Below, in pieces: positions 1 through 6,109 of a stretch of 9,159 bases of DNA (within the stretch, counting starts at the first letter, position 1; each line of letters begins with the position of its first letter). Source of the DNA: JAUWBF01 sp043815125 (GTDB lineage Bacteria > Verrucomicrobiota > Verrucomicrobiia > Opitutales > Opitutaceae); contig JBDRJH010000018.1 of assembly GCA_043815125.1 (NCBI GenBank), positions 1-9,159 on the forward strand, written 5' to 3'. The position numbers and the translations under genes are program-made. The notes under the pieces are model-generated. The model was not told where the DNA came from and did no database searches. It saw nothing but the letters and a program-made list of their open reading frames with translations.

Positions 1-2
1 CC

Positions 3-1358
3 ACGTTCACCGCCGTGCTCAAGGTCGACGGCGACATCCTCGCCACCTACGCGCCCCACAACCTCGCCGGCACCGGCCTGCAATACAACGCCGGCACCTC
101 GTCCGGCGGCGTCGCTCCGGCCAGCACCGGGTGGATCGCCGGCTACGGTTACGAGTTCGCCGACGACACCGCCGGTTTCACCGCGGACACCGCGACCGGT
201 GCCGGCGGAGGCCCCGGCGCGCTGGCCGCCGTCGACCCGCGCCTGCCCGTCATGAACGGGGCGTTCTACAACAACGGCTCCGGCATCTGGAACGCCGGCA
301 AGCCCGCCAACAACACCGCGGGCACCGGCACCGCCAACACTTTCAGCACCGGCTCCGTCAACGTCTTCTTCGACCTGCCCCGCCAGGAGGTCGTGTCGCT
401 CGGCATGCTCACCCATGTCATCGGCGCCCAGTCCTACTTCGTCGGCAACGCCCGCGGCGGCACCGCCAACGCCGTCTTCGACCGCTACCACATCTCCACC
501 GTGCCGCGCTACGCCACCGCGTGGACACCCGACGGCGACCTCCCCCTGCCCAACCGCTACGTCGAGATCTACCGCCCCGAGGCCGTCCCCGCGGGCACGC
601 TCGCCGACCTGCGCTCCGGCGACGACTCCGCCCGCTACCTCCTGCAGAGCGGCGCCTTCAACATCAACTCCACTTCGGTCGAGGCATGGACCGCCGTCCT
701 CGGCTCCAAGCTCGCCGCCTGGCGCTACACCATCAACACCCTCGGCAGCACCGGCTCCATCAACCTCGACAACGCCTACTTCCGCCTCCCCCACGGCGCC
801 CAGCAAATCATCCGTCCCCCGCTCATCAACGGAGTCACCTCGGGCCCCACCGCGCGCAACAGCAACTCGCCCAACAACACCAGCGGACGTCAGCTCACCG
901 ACGCCGAGGTCACCGACCTTGCCTCCGCGATCGTGACCGGGATACGCGCCCGCGGCCGCCCTTTCGCCACGCTGCAGGAATTCGTCAACAGCGGCGTCAT
1001 CCAGACCGCCATCAACGCCACCACCATCAACTCGCTCATCCCCGGCGCGTTCAGCGCCGCCCGGCTCAACACCCCCGGAGCCCTCATCCAGTCCGACGTC
1101 ATCGACGCCATCGCGCCCTTCATGGCGGCGCGGTCCGACACCTTTGTCATCCGCACCTACGGCGACGCCCAGAACCCCGTCACCGGAGCGGTCGAGGGCC
1201 GCGCGTGGTGCGAGGCCACCGTGCAACGCGTGCCCGATCTCATCGCCGACCCGACCGCCCCCACCACCGACGTCATCTCGCCCGACCCCGCCGCGCATCC
1301 CTTCGGCCGCGCCTTCAAGATCATCTCCTTCCGATGGCTCACCTCCTCCGACATCTGA
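3..1358 (+). CDS. Verru_Chthon cassette protein A, C-terminal part (5' end outside window)
   Basis: The reading frame is open from the left edge (first full codon at base 3) to the TGA at 1356-1358, so about 451 C-terminal residues of a larger protein are visible. The GTG at 15 is only an internal valine. The family assignment rests on the C-terminal third. A stretch around nt 951-995 reads RGRPFATLQEFVNS, a 'PF-x-LxEFVN' motif. It is followed by LNTPGALIQSD, then ARSDTFVIRTYGDAQNPVTG, then GRAWCEATVQRVPD (from nt 1197), and ends in FGRAFKIISFRWL. This order is typical of Verru_Chthon cassette protein A, a large envelope-associated protein encoded beside prepilin-like cassette proteins B, C and D in Verrucomicrobia. 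Its molecular role is unknown. The rest of the cassette would be expected to the left of the window. The protein is rich in Asn, Thr, Gly and Ala, as expected for an exported protein. The family call is from memory of the motifs. Confidence 0.88.
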   Translation, partial: TFTAVLKVDGDILATYAPHNLAGTGLQYNAGTSSGGVAPASTGWIAGYGYEFADDTAGFTADTATGAGGGPGALAAVDPRLPVMNGAFYNNGSGIWNAGKPANNTAGTGTANTFSTGSVNVFFDLPRQEVVSLGMLTHVIGAQSYFVGNARGGTANAVFDRYHISTVPRYATAWTPDGDLPLPNRYVEIYRPEAVPAGTLADLRSGDDSARYLLQSGAFNINSTSVEAWTAVLGSKLAAWRYTINTLGSTGSINLDNAYFRLPHGAQQIIRPPLINGVTSGPTARNSNSPNNTSGRQLTDAEVTDLASAIVTGIRARGRPFATLQEFVNSGVIQTAINATTINSLIPGAFSAARLNTPGALIQSDVIDAIAPFMAARSDTFVIRTYGDAQNPVTGAVEGRAWCEATVQRVPDLIADPTAPTTDVISPDPAAHPFGRAFKIISFRWLTSSDI

Positions 1359-2080
1359 TCCGGCATCCTCTCCGCGCGCTGTTCGCCGCCGCCTGCGTCG
1401 CCACCGCCTGCGCTCAGGACAACCCGGGCCGCCCGCAGCCCGTCACCGTGGCCGTCTGCCCGCTCGACGACTCCCCGCTGTGGACCTCGCTCCACCTGCT
1501 GCCCATCGACAACAGGCCGCCGGTCAAAATCAGCCTGCGCGGCAACCAACGCTCCGCGCCGGTCCGCCTCACCCGCCCGCAGGAAACCATCGTGCTCGGC
1601 GTGCCGCGTCCGGACCCGGAGAGCGGCGAGATCACCTACGTGCCCGTTGTCAAAACCCCGTGGCCGGCCGGCGCCAGTCAGGTGCTGATCGTGCTGGCCC
1701 CCGGCACGCCCGTTCGCGCCGCCGCCTTCGACGACGGCCCCGAGACTTTTCCGGTGCGCAGCGTGCGCGTGTTCAACGCCACCGGAGTCCCGCTGCTCGG
1801 CAGGATCGACGATTTCCAAGGCGACATCCCTCCCGGCATTTCCGACAGCCACCCCTACACCGTCGCCTCGGACAACCCCAACCAGATCGGCACCTTTCCC
1901 ATGGCCTTCGCCACCCAGGACGCGCAGGGCGGACGCCTGCTGACCGAATCACCCGGCGAGGCCTGGCCCTACGGACGTTCGCTCATCGTGCTGCAACCGC
2001 CCGCCCCCGGCGCCACCGACGTGCGCATGCACATCATCGTCGACGCGCCGCCCCCGCCGAAGCCCGCCGCCAATCCGTAA
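1334..2080 (+). CDS. secreted protein of unknown function, coupled to Verru_Chthon protein A
   Basis: I do not recognise a named family. The ATG at 1334 lies inside the last 25 nt of the upstream gene in another frame. It is chosen because a signal peptide follows at once (MAHLLRHLIRHPLRALFAAACVATACA), giving a 248-residue protein. Cleavage could be by signal peptidase I after Ala27 (ACA|QD). A lipoprotein anchor at Cys26 is possible, but the position -3 residue is Ala rather than the usual Leu. The mature part looks beta-rich with few charged helices. It includes a segment FPVRSVRVFNATGVPLLGRI and ends in a proline-rich tail (PPPPKPAANP). Open reading frame continues far upstream (to 131), but that part is an Arg/His/Pro-rich shadow of the A gene. 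The overlap suggests translational coupling, so the protein probably acts with protein A in the envelope. Similar small secreted proteins may accompany other Verru_Chthon loci; this is my impression and was not searched. Confidence 0.75.
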   Translation: MAHLLRHLIRHPLRALFAAACVATACAQDNPGRPQPVTVAVCPLDDSPLWTSLHLLPIDNRPPVKISLRGNQRSAPVRLTRPQETIVLGVPRPDPESGEITYVPVVKTPWPAGASQVLIVLAPGTPVRAAAFDDGPETFPVRSVRVFNATGVPLLGRIDDFQGDIPPGISDSHPYTVASDNPNQIGTFPMAFATQDAQGGRLLTESPGEAWPYGRSLIVLQPPAPGATDVRMHIIVDAPPPPKPAANP

Positions 2081-2095
2081 TCCCCACTCAAGAAC

Positions 2096-2911
2096 ATGCC
2101 CCCCGCCTCCGAGCCGCCTCCCGCCATCGTGCGCCACCTGGACCTGCCCTACGTCGCCGACGCGTGGCGCGGCAAAAACCCCGACTCTTCCCAGACGCTC
2201 GACCTGTATTCAACAACCGGTGACACCGCCCGGCCGCTGATCGTGTGGATTCACGGCGGCGGCTGGTGCACCTGCGGAAAGCAGCCCGAGGGCGAACGCT
2301 TCGCGCTGCAATGGGTGCCGCACGGCTTTGTCGTCGCCAGCATCAACTACCGCCACACCCCCGACGCCCCCTTCCCGGCCCAGATCGAGGACTGCCACCG
2401 CGCCATCGCCTGGCTCCGCGCGCACGCCGGCGAATATCACATCGACCCGGACCGCGTGGGCGTCGTCGGACACTCCGCCGGCGGACACCTCTGCGCGCTC
2501 CTCGCGACCGGCGGCATCGTGGACAAACCCGAGCCCGTCCAGGCCGCGGTCTGCTGGTCACCGCCCTGCGACCTCGACCGCGAACGCGGCGCCTGGCCCA
2601 GGGACAACTTCATCTGGAATCCGGCCGACACCTTTGCCCGCTATTTTTTCCCCGGCGGTCGTTACGACAAAGCCCACGCCCGGACCGCCAGCCCCGCCAC
2701 CCACGCACATGCCGACATGCCGCCCGTCCTGCTCGTGCACGGAGCGCTCGACGACATCGTCCCGGCCGACCAGACCGTCGCCTTTCACCGCCAGCTGCAG
2801 ACCCTCGACGTCGAGTCCACCCTGCAGATCCTGCCCGAGGCCGACCACGACCTCATAAGCCCGGCCGCCAGCAACGAAGCGTTGGAGTTTTTTAATCGCG
2901 TGCTCAAGTAG
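2096..2911 (+). CDS. alpha/beta hydrolase, BD-FAE/carboxylesterase type
   Basis: The protein has 271 residues and no signal peptide, so it is likely cytoplasmic. It shows the full set of alpha/beta-hydrolase marks: oxyanion-hole motif HGGGW (53-57), nucleophile elbow GHSAGG (125-130, Ser127), acid loop HGALDDIVP (215-223, probably Asp219) and the catalytic His in EADHD (His251). The segment INYRHTPDAPFPAQIEDC (83-100) is typical of the esterase/lipase subgroup that includes BD-FAE esterases, acetyl-xylan-esterase-like enzymes and some kynurenine formamidases. The reaction is therefore probably hydrolysis of a small ester or amide; the substrate cannot be read from sequence. The gene starts 15 nt after the secreted-protein gene, so co-transcription is likely. 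No clear Shine-Dalgarno is seen (CCACTCAAGAAC precedes ATG). Its last 8 bp overlap the end of the convergent methyltransferase gene. Confidence 0.9.
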   Translation: MPPASEPPPAIVRHLDLPYVADAWRGKNPDSSQTLDLYSTTGDTARPLIVWIHGGGWCTCGKQPEGERFALQWVPHGFVVASINYRHTPDAPFPAQIEDCHRAIAWLRAHAGEYHIDPDRVGVVGHSAGGHLCALLATGGIVDKPEPVQAAVCWSPPCDLDRERGAWPRDNFIWNPADTFARYFFPGGRYDKAHARTASPATHAHADMPPVLLVHGALDDIVPADQTVAFHRQLQTLDVESTLQILPEADHDLISPAASNEALEFFNRVLK

Positions 2912-3623
2912 CCTGCCGCCGCAGCACCAACATGGTGCCGCTGCCAACGAAGAACCGGTGCGGCACCGCCCGCGTTCCCAACGCGATGCCGTCGACGGCC
3001 AACTCCGCGCGCAACCGGTCGATCTCCGGATACGGTTGCCCATCCGCGCCCGCCGCCGGGTAGATGCGGACTTCGCCGCGCGACACCCGCGCCAGCTCGC
3101 GGCACGCCGCCAGGTGAAAGTCAAAGTCCAGCTGCCGCGCGTAGATGAACAGCAGGTGCGCGCACAGCACCGTGTCGAACGCGCCGTCGGCGAACGGCAG
3201 CTCCGGCAACGCGCCGCCGACGTAGCGCCCGTGCACAAAGTGCTCCTCGTAGTCGTTGACAAATACGCGCGCAGACTCCGCCCGCGCCGCCGCGGCCTCG
3301 TTGATCGAGCCAAACGTGCCGCGTTGAAACAGCTCCGGCTTGCGACGCATCTCGGCCACCACCCGGCGGTGGTCGATCAACGCATGCGTGGTCAACGCAT
3401 CCGGCGAAAGCCCGTAGAGCGGATCGACCGCGACCGCGTCGATACCGCGCGCGTTGGCCCCGGCGGTGAACGCCGACGGACCCGCCGCGACGTCGAGCAC
3501 GCGACACCCGCGCAAGGCGTCGGCGTCGAGGTCGAACATGGATACGTATTCGTGAAAATCGCGCCCAAAAAACGCGATGGAGGACAGTTGAAACGAGGGA
3601 AAAGGAGAAATGGCAGTGTGCAT
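2904..3623 (-). CDS. class I SAM-dependent methyltransferase
   Basis: The protein has 239 residues. Glycine-rich motif I is RVLDVAAGPSAF (41-52), followed by an acidic residue at the end of strand beta2 (Asp67 in AVAVDPLYGL). A later ADGAFDTVLCAHLLFIY segment corresponds to the motif around strand beta4, giving a Rossmann-type Methyltransf_11-like fold. The pre-motif segment FFGRDFHEYVSMFDLD suggests the longer start is right, although Met29 is an alternative. No ribosome binding site is visible before the ATG (CAT at 3621-3623 on the plus strand). The methyl acceptor is unknown; small-molecule and protein targets are both possible. The gene is alone on its strand between two plus-strand groups. 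It converges on the hydrolase gene with an 8-bp overlap of tails, leaving no room for a terminator between them. Its base composition is closer to C/G balanced than that of the C-rich plus-strand neighbours. Confidence 0.86.
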   Translation of the reverse strand: MHTAISPFPSFQLSSIAFFGRDFHEYVSMFDLDADALRGCRVLDVAAGPSAFTAGANARGIDAVAVDPLYGLSPDALTTHALIDHRRVVAEMRRKPELFQRGTFGSINEAAAARAESARVFVNDYEEHFVHGRYVGGALPELPFADGAFDTVLCAHLLFIYARQLDFDFHLAACRELARVSRGEVRIYPAAGADGQPYPEIDRLRAELAVDGIALGTRAVPHRFFVGSGTMLVLRRQAT

Positions 3624-3690
3624 GATAATGAAATCTGAAGGTTGATGATCGCCCGGCTGAGGACGCGCCCCCGGACGACGGGCGCTAACC

Positions 3691-3710
3691 CGCAGGCATC
3701 AAAGCCTGCG
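3691..3710. repeat. perfect short palindrome (7-bp arms, 6-nt loop)
   Basis: The arms are CGCAGGC (3691-3697) and GCCTGCG (3704-3710), separated by ATCAAA. No T-tract follows on either strand, so it is not a typical intrinsic terminator. It may be a member of a dispersed intergenic palindrome family, but only one copy is visible in this window. It lies about 70-90 bp upstream of the methyltransferase start, so a role in that gene's leader is also possible. Confidence 0.45.
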
Positions 3711-3736
3711 CCCTCGCGGGCCGACCGTGTCGGGGT

Positions 3737-3767
3737 AAAAAAACCCGGCGCTGATTTGAGTCGGGTT
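3737..3767 (-). terminator. candidate intrinsic terminator on the minus strand
   Basis: Read on the minus strand, AACCCG (complement of 3762-3767), a 14-nt loop and CGGGTT (complement of 3742-3747) form a 6-bp stem that runs into a T-tract. The seven Ts (complement of 3737-3743) include the last two stem bases. This is the layout of a rho-independent terminator, but the stem is short and the loop large. It would stop transcripts entering from the right, where no minus-strand gene is seen until 6110. It could block antisense readthrough, attenuate a long methyltransferase leader, or end an unrecognised small RNA. Confidence 0.4.
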
Positions 3768-3991
3768 CGAAGGACGTGGGTTGGATTTGCCGCGTAAAAA
3801 CGCGCGCTCGCTCAGAGCGTCACCATCGCCACGTCGCACCACGCCACCAGCCCGCGCCGCGAACAGCGACGGCCAGGCAAAGGGAGGATTGCGTGGTGGA
3901 TTTCATTCGCCCCGACCATGAGGCCGGCGACCCCGTCCGACAAGCGTGCCGATTTATTTTTCAGACTGTTCAAAAACACCGGCCAAACCCC

Positions 3992-4010
3992 TTGACGACT
4001 TTGCTAGAGT
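3992..4010 (+). promoter_or_regulatory. weak promoter-like elements upstream of the His-rich protein gene
   Basis: TTGACG (3992-3997) resembles a -35 box, and TGCTAGAGT (4002-4010) resembles an extended -10 box (TGn then TAGAGT). The two are only 7 bp apart, so they cannot belong to the same sigma70 promoter. The extended -10 alone would place transcription start near 4017, about 15 nt before the ATG at 4032. An imperfect AT-rich inverted repeat lies at 3957-3976. This is a tentative call. Confidence 0.25.
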
Positions 4011-4031
4011 GCAGGCCATCACCGCCCGTCC

Positions 4032-4421
4032 ATGAGCTCCCGCCAACCCCACGACCGACCCGCCGCGCCCTGGCCGCGCGTGCTCGCGTTCGCGGGCGTG
4101 CTGCTCGTGATGCTGCTCGGCGCCGCCGCCCAAAGTCCGGCGCTCCACGAACGGCTGCACCACGTTGCGGGGATCCCCGATTGCCACGGCAAACCTCACG
4201 CCGACGACAATCACCACGCCGATGCCGACGCCCGTGCCGACACGCACGCGTGCGCCGTCACCCTTTTTGCGCAGGGCCTCCCGGGCCTTGTTTGGCAGGC
4301 AGCCGTCGCACCGCCGCAGGCGGCCCCCGCAGCCCGGCACGCCATCCCTTGCGAGCGGTTGCTGCCGTCGGCCTCGCGCCACGTCCGGCCGCCTTCGCGG
4401 GCACCGCCGGCGACCTGCTGA
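4032..4421 (+). CDS. small His-rich membrane-anchored or secreted protein, possible metal binding
   Basis: The protein has 129 residues and no named family that I can assign firmly. Residues 17-33 (VLAFAGVLLVMLLGAAA) form a hydrophobic signal anchor or signal peptide. The next 40 residues are packed with potential metal ligands: His39, 43, 44, 52, 56, 61, 62 and 72, with Cys51 and Cys74, among many Asp residues. A segment THACAVTLFAQGL (71-83) follows and looks conserved in style. The tail is Ala/Pro/Arg-rich. It probably sits in or outside the inner membrane and could bind Zn, Cu or Ni; this is inferred from composition only. GC-ending codons dominate this frame, and the competing frames give Arg/Pro-rich nonsense. 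The next gene begins 189 bp downstream, so it may or may not be in the same transcript. The start rests on the hydrophobic segment; no Shine-Dalgarno is visible. Confidence 0.62.
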   Translation: MSSRQPHDRPAAPWPRVLAFAGVLLVMLLGAAAQSPALHERLHHVAGIPDCHGKPHADDNHHADADARADTHACAVTLFAQGLPGLVWQAAVAPPQAAPAARHAIPCERLLPSASRHVRPPSRAPPATC

Positions 4422-4498
4422 ACCCCCTGCCACGAACGGCGGCAACTCCCGCCAGCACACCGCGCGACGCGCCCGAACTGCGCGCTCACGCAGCGTCT

Positions 4499-4554
4499 CC
4501 GTGTGCATACCGCGCACACCACACGTCACGGCCTTGTCGCGTCCGCAGGACGCG
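4499..4554. repeat. nested inverted repeats in the leader of the PEP-CTERM gene
   Basis: Between the His-rich gene and the PEP-CTERM gene, the sequence contains three inverted pairs. GTGTGC (4501-4506) pairs with GCACAC (4514-4519). CCGTG (4499-4503) pairs with CACGG (4527-4531). CGCGTCC (4538-4544) pairs with GGACGCG (4548-4554) around a 3-nt loop. They could form mRNA structure or an operator. No T-tract follows, so they are not typical terminators. In DNA this GC-rich such pairs can also arise by chance. Confidence 0.3.
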
Positions 4555-4610
4555 CGCTCCGCACGTTTCGTCCCGCAACGTCAGCATCATCGAACTCCAT
4601 TTTTCTCATC

Positions 4611-5342
4611 ATGTTTTTCAAATCCTCCCTCAACGCCGCCCTCCTCGCGGCCTCCTCCATCGCCCTGGCATCGATCAGTCATGCGCAGGCCGTTTATTAC
4701 ACCGCCGGCCACGGCGACATCGGCATCGAATACGAACTCGGCTCCGGCGAATTCGAGCCCCACTGGCACATCGGCGCCGGCGCGGTCGTCGACGGCACGA
4801 CCCTGTCATCGGAAAACGAATACGCCTCCGACCAGATCATCGCCTGGACCACGTCCGTCTTCGCCGCGCCGACCGGCTCCGCCACCTGGCTCGGCGTCTC
4901 CGAGGGCACCGACGTGTTCCGCATGGGCAACAGCAGCTTCCCGCCCAACCTCGGCTGGGCCACCGAGGAGGTCGGCATCGAGACCGACTGGGTCGGTGAG
5001 ACCATCAACATCGAGCTGACCGGCTGGAGCGGCGCCAACCCCGGCGAATTCGCGCTCATCGCCGGCGGCAACGCGTTGTTCTCCACCTTCGGCGGCTCGA
5101 CGAACAGCTGGGTCTTCGACGTCGCGGCCGGCCACGCGCACGCCGCCTTCTACTTCTCCGACCCCGGCTACTACGAGCTGACCTTCACTTGGATCGGCGA
5201 ACACGTCGTCGACGGCCTCGTCACCGGCACCGGCACGTTTGGTTTCCAGGCCGGCGCCATTCCCGAGCCCTCCTCGGCCGCCGCGCTGGCTGGACTCGCC
5301 TCGCTGGGCCTTGTCGCCCTGCGTCGCCAACGCCGCGCCTGA
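4611..5342 (+). CDS. choice-of-anchor M domain protein with PEP-CTERM sorting signal
   Basis: The ATG at 4611 is chosen because a signal peptide follows directly (MFFKSSLNAALLAASSIALASISHA, cleavage after Ala25); the frame is open from 4503 but that extension is not signal-like. The protein has 243 residues. The mature part begins YYTAGHGDIGIEYELG and continues PHWHIGAG. It then shows WLGVSEGTDVFRM, LGWATEE, a GANPGEFAL segment, GHAHAAFYF and GYYELTFTWIGEHVVDG. This order matches the choice-of-anchor M / actinobacterial surface-anchored repeat family (TIGR03769-like C-terminal segment). The C-terminus is a PEP-CTERM signal: PEP at about 218-220, a hydrophobic stretch, then RRQRR. It should be exported and processed by an exosortase. 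In Actinobacteria this domain accompanies a metal-type ABC transporter, which hints at metal scavenging. Here the neighbours are a His-rich small protein and a pseudopilin-like protein. Confidence 0.88.
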   Translation: MFFKSSLNAALLAASSIALASISHAQAVYYTAGHGDIGIEYELGSGEFEPHWHIGAGAVVDGTTLSSENEYASDQIIAWTTSVFAAPTGSATWLGVSEGTDVFRMGNSSFPPNLGWATEEVGIETDWVGETINIELTGWSGANPGEFALIAGGNALFSTFGGSTNSWVFDVAAGHAHAAFYFSDPGYYELTFTWIGEHVVDGLVTGTGTFGFQAGAIPEPSSAAALAGLASLGLVALRRQRRA

Positions 5343-5344
5343 TC

Positions 5345-6070
5345 GTGCATCGCCCTCGCACATCCCGAATCCGACTCCACCGGCGTGGCTTCACGCTGGT
5401 GGAGTTGCTCACCGTGGTGGCCGTCGTCGGCGCGCTGGCCGCGATCATGATTCCCGTGGTCGGCCAGGTCCGCATGGCGGCGCACCGCGCGCAGTGCTCG
5501 TCCAATATGCGCCAGATCGGTGTCGCTCTGCTCGCCTACGCGGGCGAGCACCGCGGACTGTTGCCGCCCACCACGCACACCACCGCGACGATGTCGGATG
5601 GACGCCACGAAAGCTGGATTTATCACCTCGCGCCCTACCTCGGCGATGTGGACGCCGTGCGCGTCTGTCCCGCCGACAACGAGGCCCGGCAAAAGCGCAT
5701 CCGCGAGACCGACGGCCTCACCAGCTACTCGCTCAACGACATCGTCTTCGACCCCGAGGACGGCATGCCCGCCTACAACGGCGTCAACCTCATCCCGCGG
5801 CCCGGAAGCACCATGATCCTCTTCAACGTCTCCGATGATCGCCAGATCCGCCGCGGCTGGGACCACGCCCACTGCGCCGGCTGGACCAACTGGTTCGCCC
5901 TGCTCGCCGACGTCGAGGTTGACCGCCACCGCCGCGGCGACCGCGCGACCGACCGCATGGACGGCTCGGCCAACTACCTCTTCGCCGACGGCCATGTGGA
6001 AACGATCAAGGCCCGCGAGATCAAGCGCCGCGTCGACGCCGGCGAGAACCCCGGCGCCGTGACGCTTTGA
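5345..6070 (+). CDS. prepilin-type N-terminal cleavage/methylation protein (pseudopilin-like)
   Basis: GTG at 5345 is taken as the start, only 2 nt after the stop of the PEP-CTERM gene, implying translational coupling. This gives 241 residues with a short basic leader of 15 residues. The type IV prepilin site is RRG|FTLVELL (cleavage after Gly15, Glu20 at +5), followed by a hydrophobic helix to about residue 36. A GspG-like region follows (QCSSNMRQIGVALLAYAGEHRGLLPP). The C-terminus carries the NYLFADGHVETI signature of the H-X9-DG family common in Planctomycetes and Verrucomicrobia. The residue at the H position is Met here (RMDGSANYLFADG). It is probably a pseudopilin-like subunit inserted in the inner membrane after processing by a prepilin peptidase. 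The frame is open upstream to 5189, but that part is a shadow of the previous gene. Partner secretion genes are not in the window. Confidence 0.88.
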   Translation: MHRPRTSRIRLHRRGFTLVELLTVVAVVGALAAIMIPVVGQVRMAAHRAQCSSNMRQIGVALLAYAGEHRGLLPPTTHTTATMSDGRHESWIYHLAPYLGDVDAVRVCPADNEARQKRIRETDGLTSYSLNDIVFDPEDGMPAYNGVNLIPRPGSTMILFNVSDDRQIRRGWDHAHCAGWTNWFALLADVEVDRHRRGDRATDRMDGSANYLFADGHVETIKAREIKRRVDAGENPGAVTL

Positions 6071-6109
6071 CCGGCCGCGTGCACAAAACGCCCGCGCGTC
6101 GCCATCGGC

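Larger units (their letters stand above)
3624..4031. other. non-coding stretch between divergent methyltransferase and His-rich protein genes
   Basis: About 400 bp with no gene I can support. It holds, from left to right, the likely upstream region of the methyltransferase; a perfect 7-bp hairpin (3691-3710); a small 5-bp hairpin (3721-3733); a minus-strand terminator-like structure (3737-3767); a GC-rich stretch with no recognisable content (about 3770-3950); and an AT-rich stretch (3951-4010) before the His-rich gene. A sequence resembling a strong Shine-Dalgarno (AGGGAGG, 3881-3887) precedes GTG codons at 3893. The frame that follows runs on unchecked through the real genes to 4999, so it is not called. 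I saw no tRNA or known structured RNA. Confidence 0.5.

Noticed and set aside
131..1333. Long plus-strand open frame upstream of the secreted-protein start
   Set aside because: Its translation is Arg/His/Pro-rich with no domain, and it lies out of frame inside the Verru_Chthon A gene. Only the part from 1334 has a signal peptide and normal composition.
2558..3313. Minus-strand open frame spanning the hydrolase and methyltransferase
   Set aside because: It is out of frame with the methyltransferase, which has complete motifs, and it overlaps the hydrolase on the other strand.
3750..3790. TTCGAA with flanking GGG/CCC resembling a tRNA T-arm
   Set aside because: The flanking 5-base arms do not pair on either strand, and no anticodon arm or acceptor stem is present.
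3776..4999. Long plus-strand open frame, with an AGGGAGG-GTG start-like signal at 3881-3895
   Set aside because: The product is Arg/Pro/Ala-rich and runs out of frame through the His-rich and PEP-CTERM genes, both of which have export signals and recognisable features in another frame.
6071..6109. Bidirectional terminator between the convergent pseudopilin-like and phosphorylase genes
   Set aside because: The 39-bp gap is GC-rich, but I could not find a stable stem followed by a T-tract.
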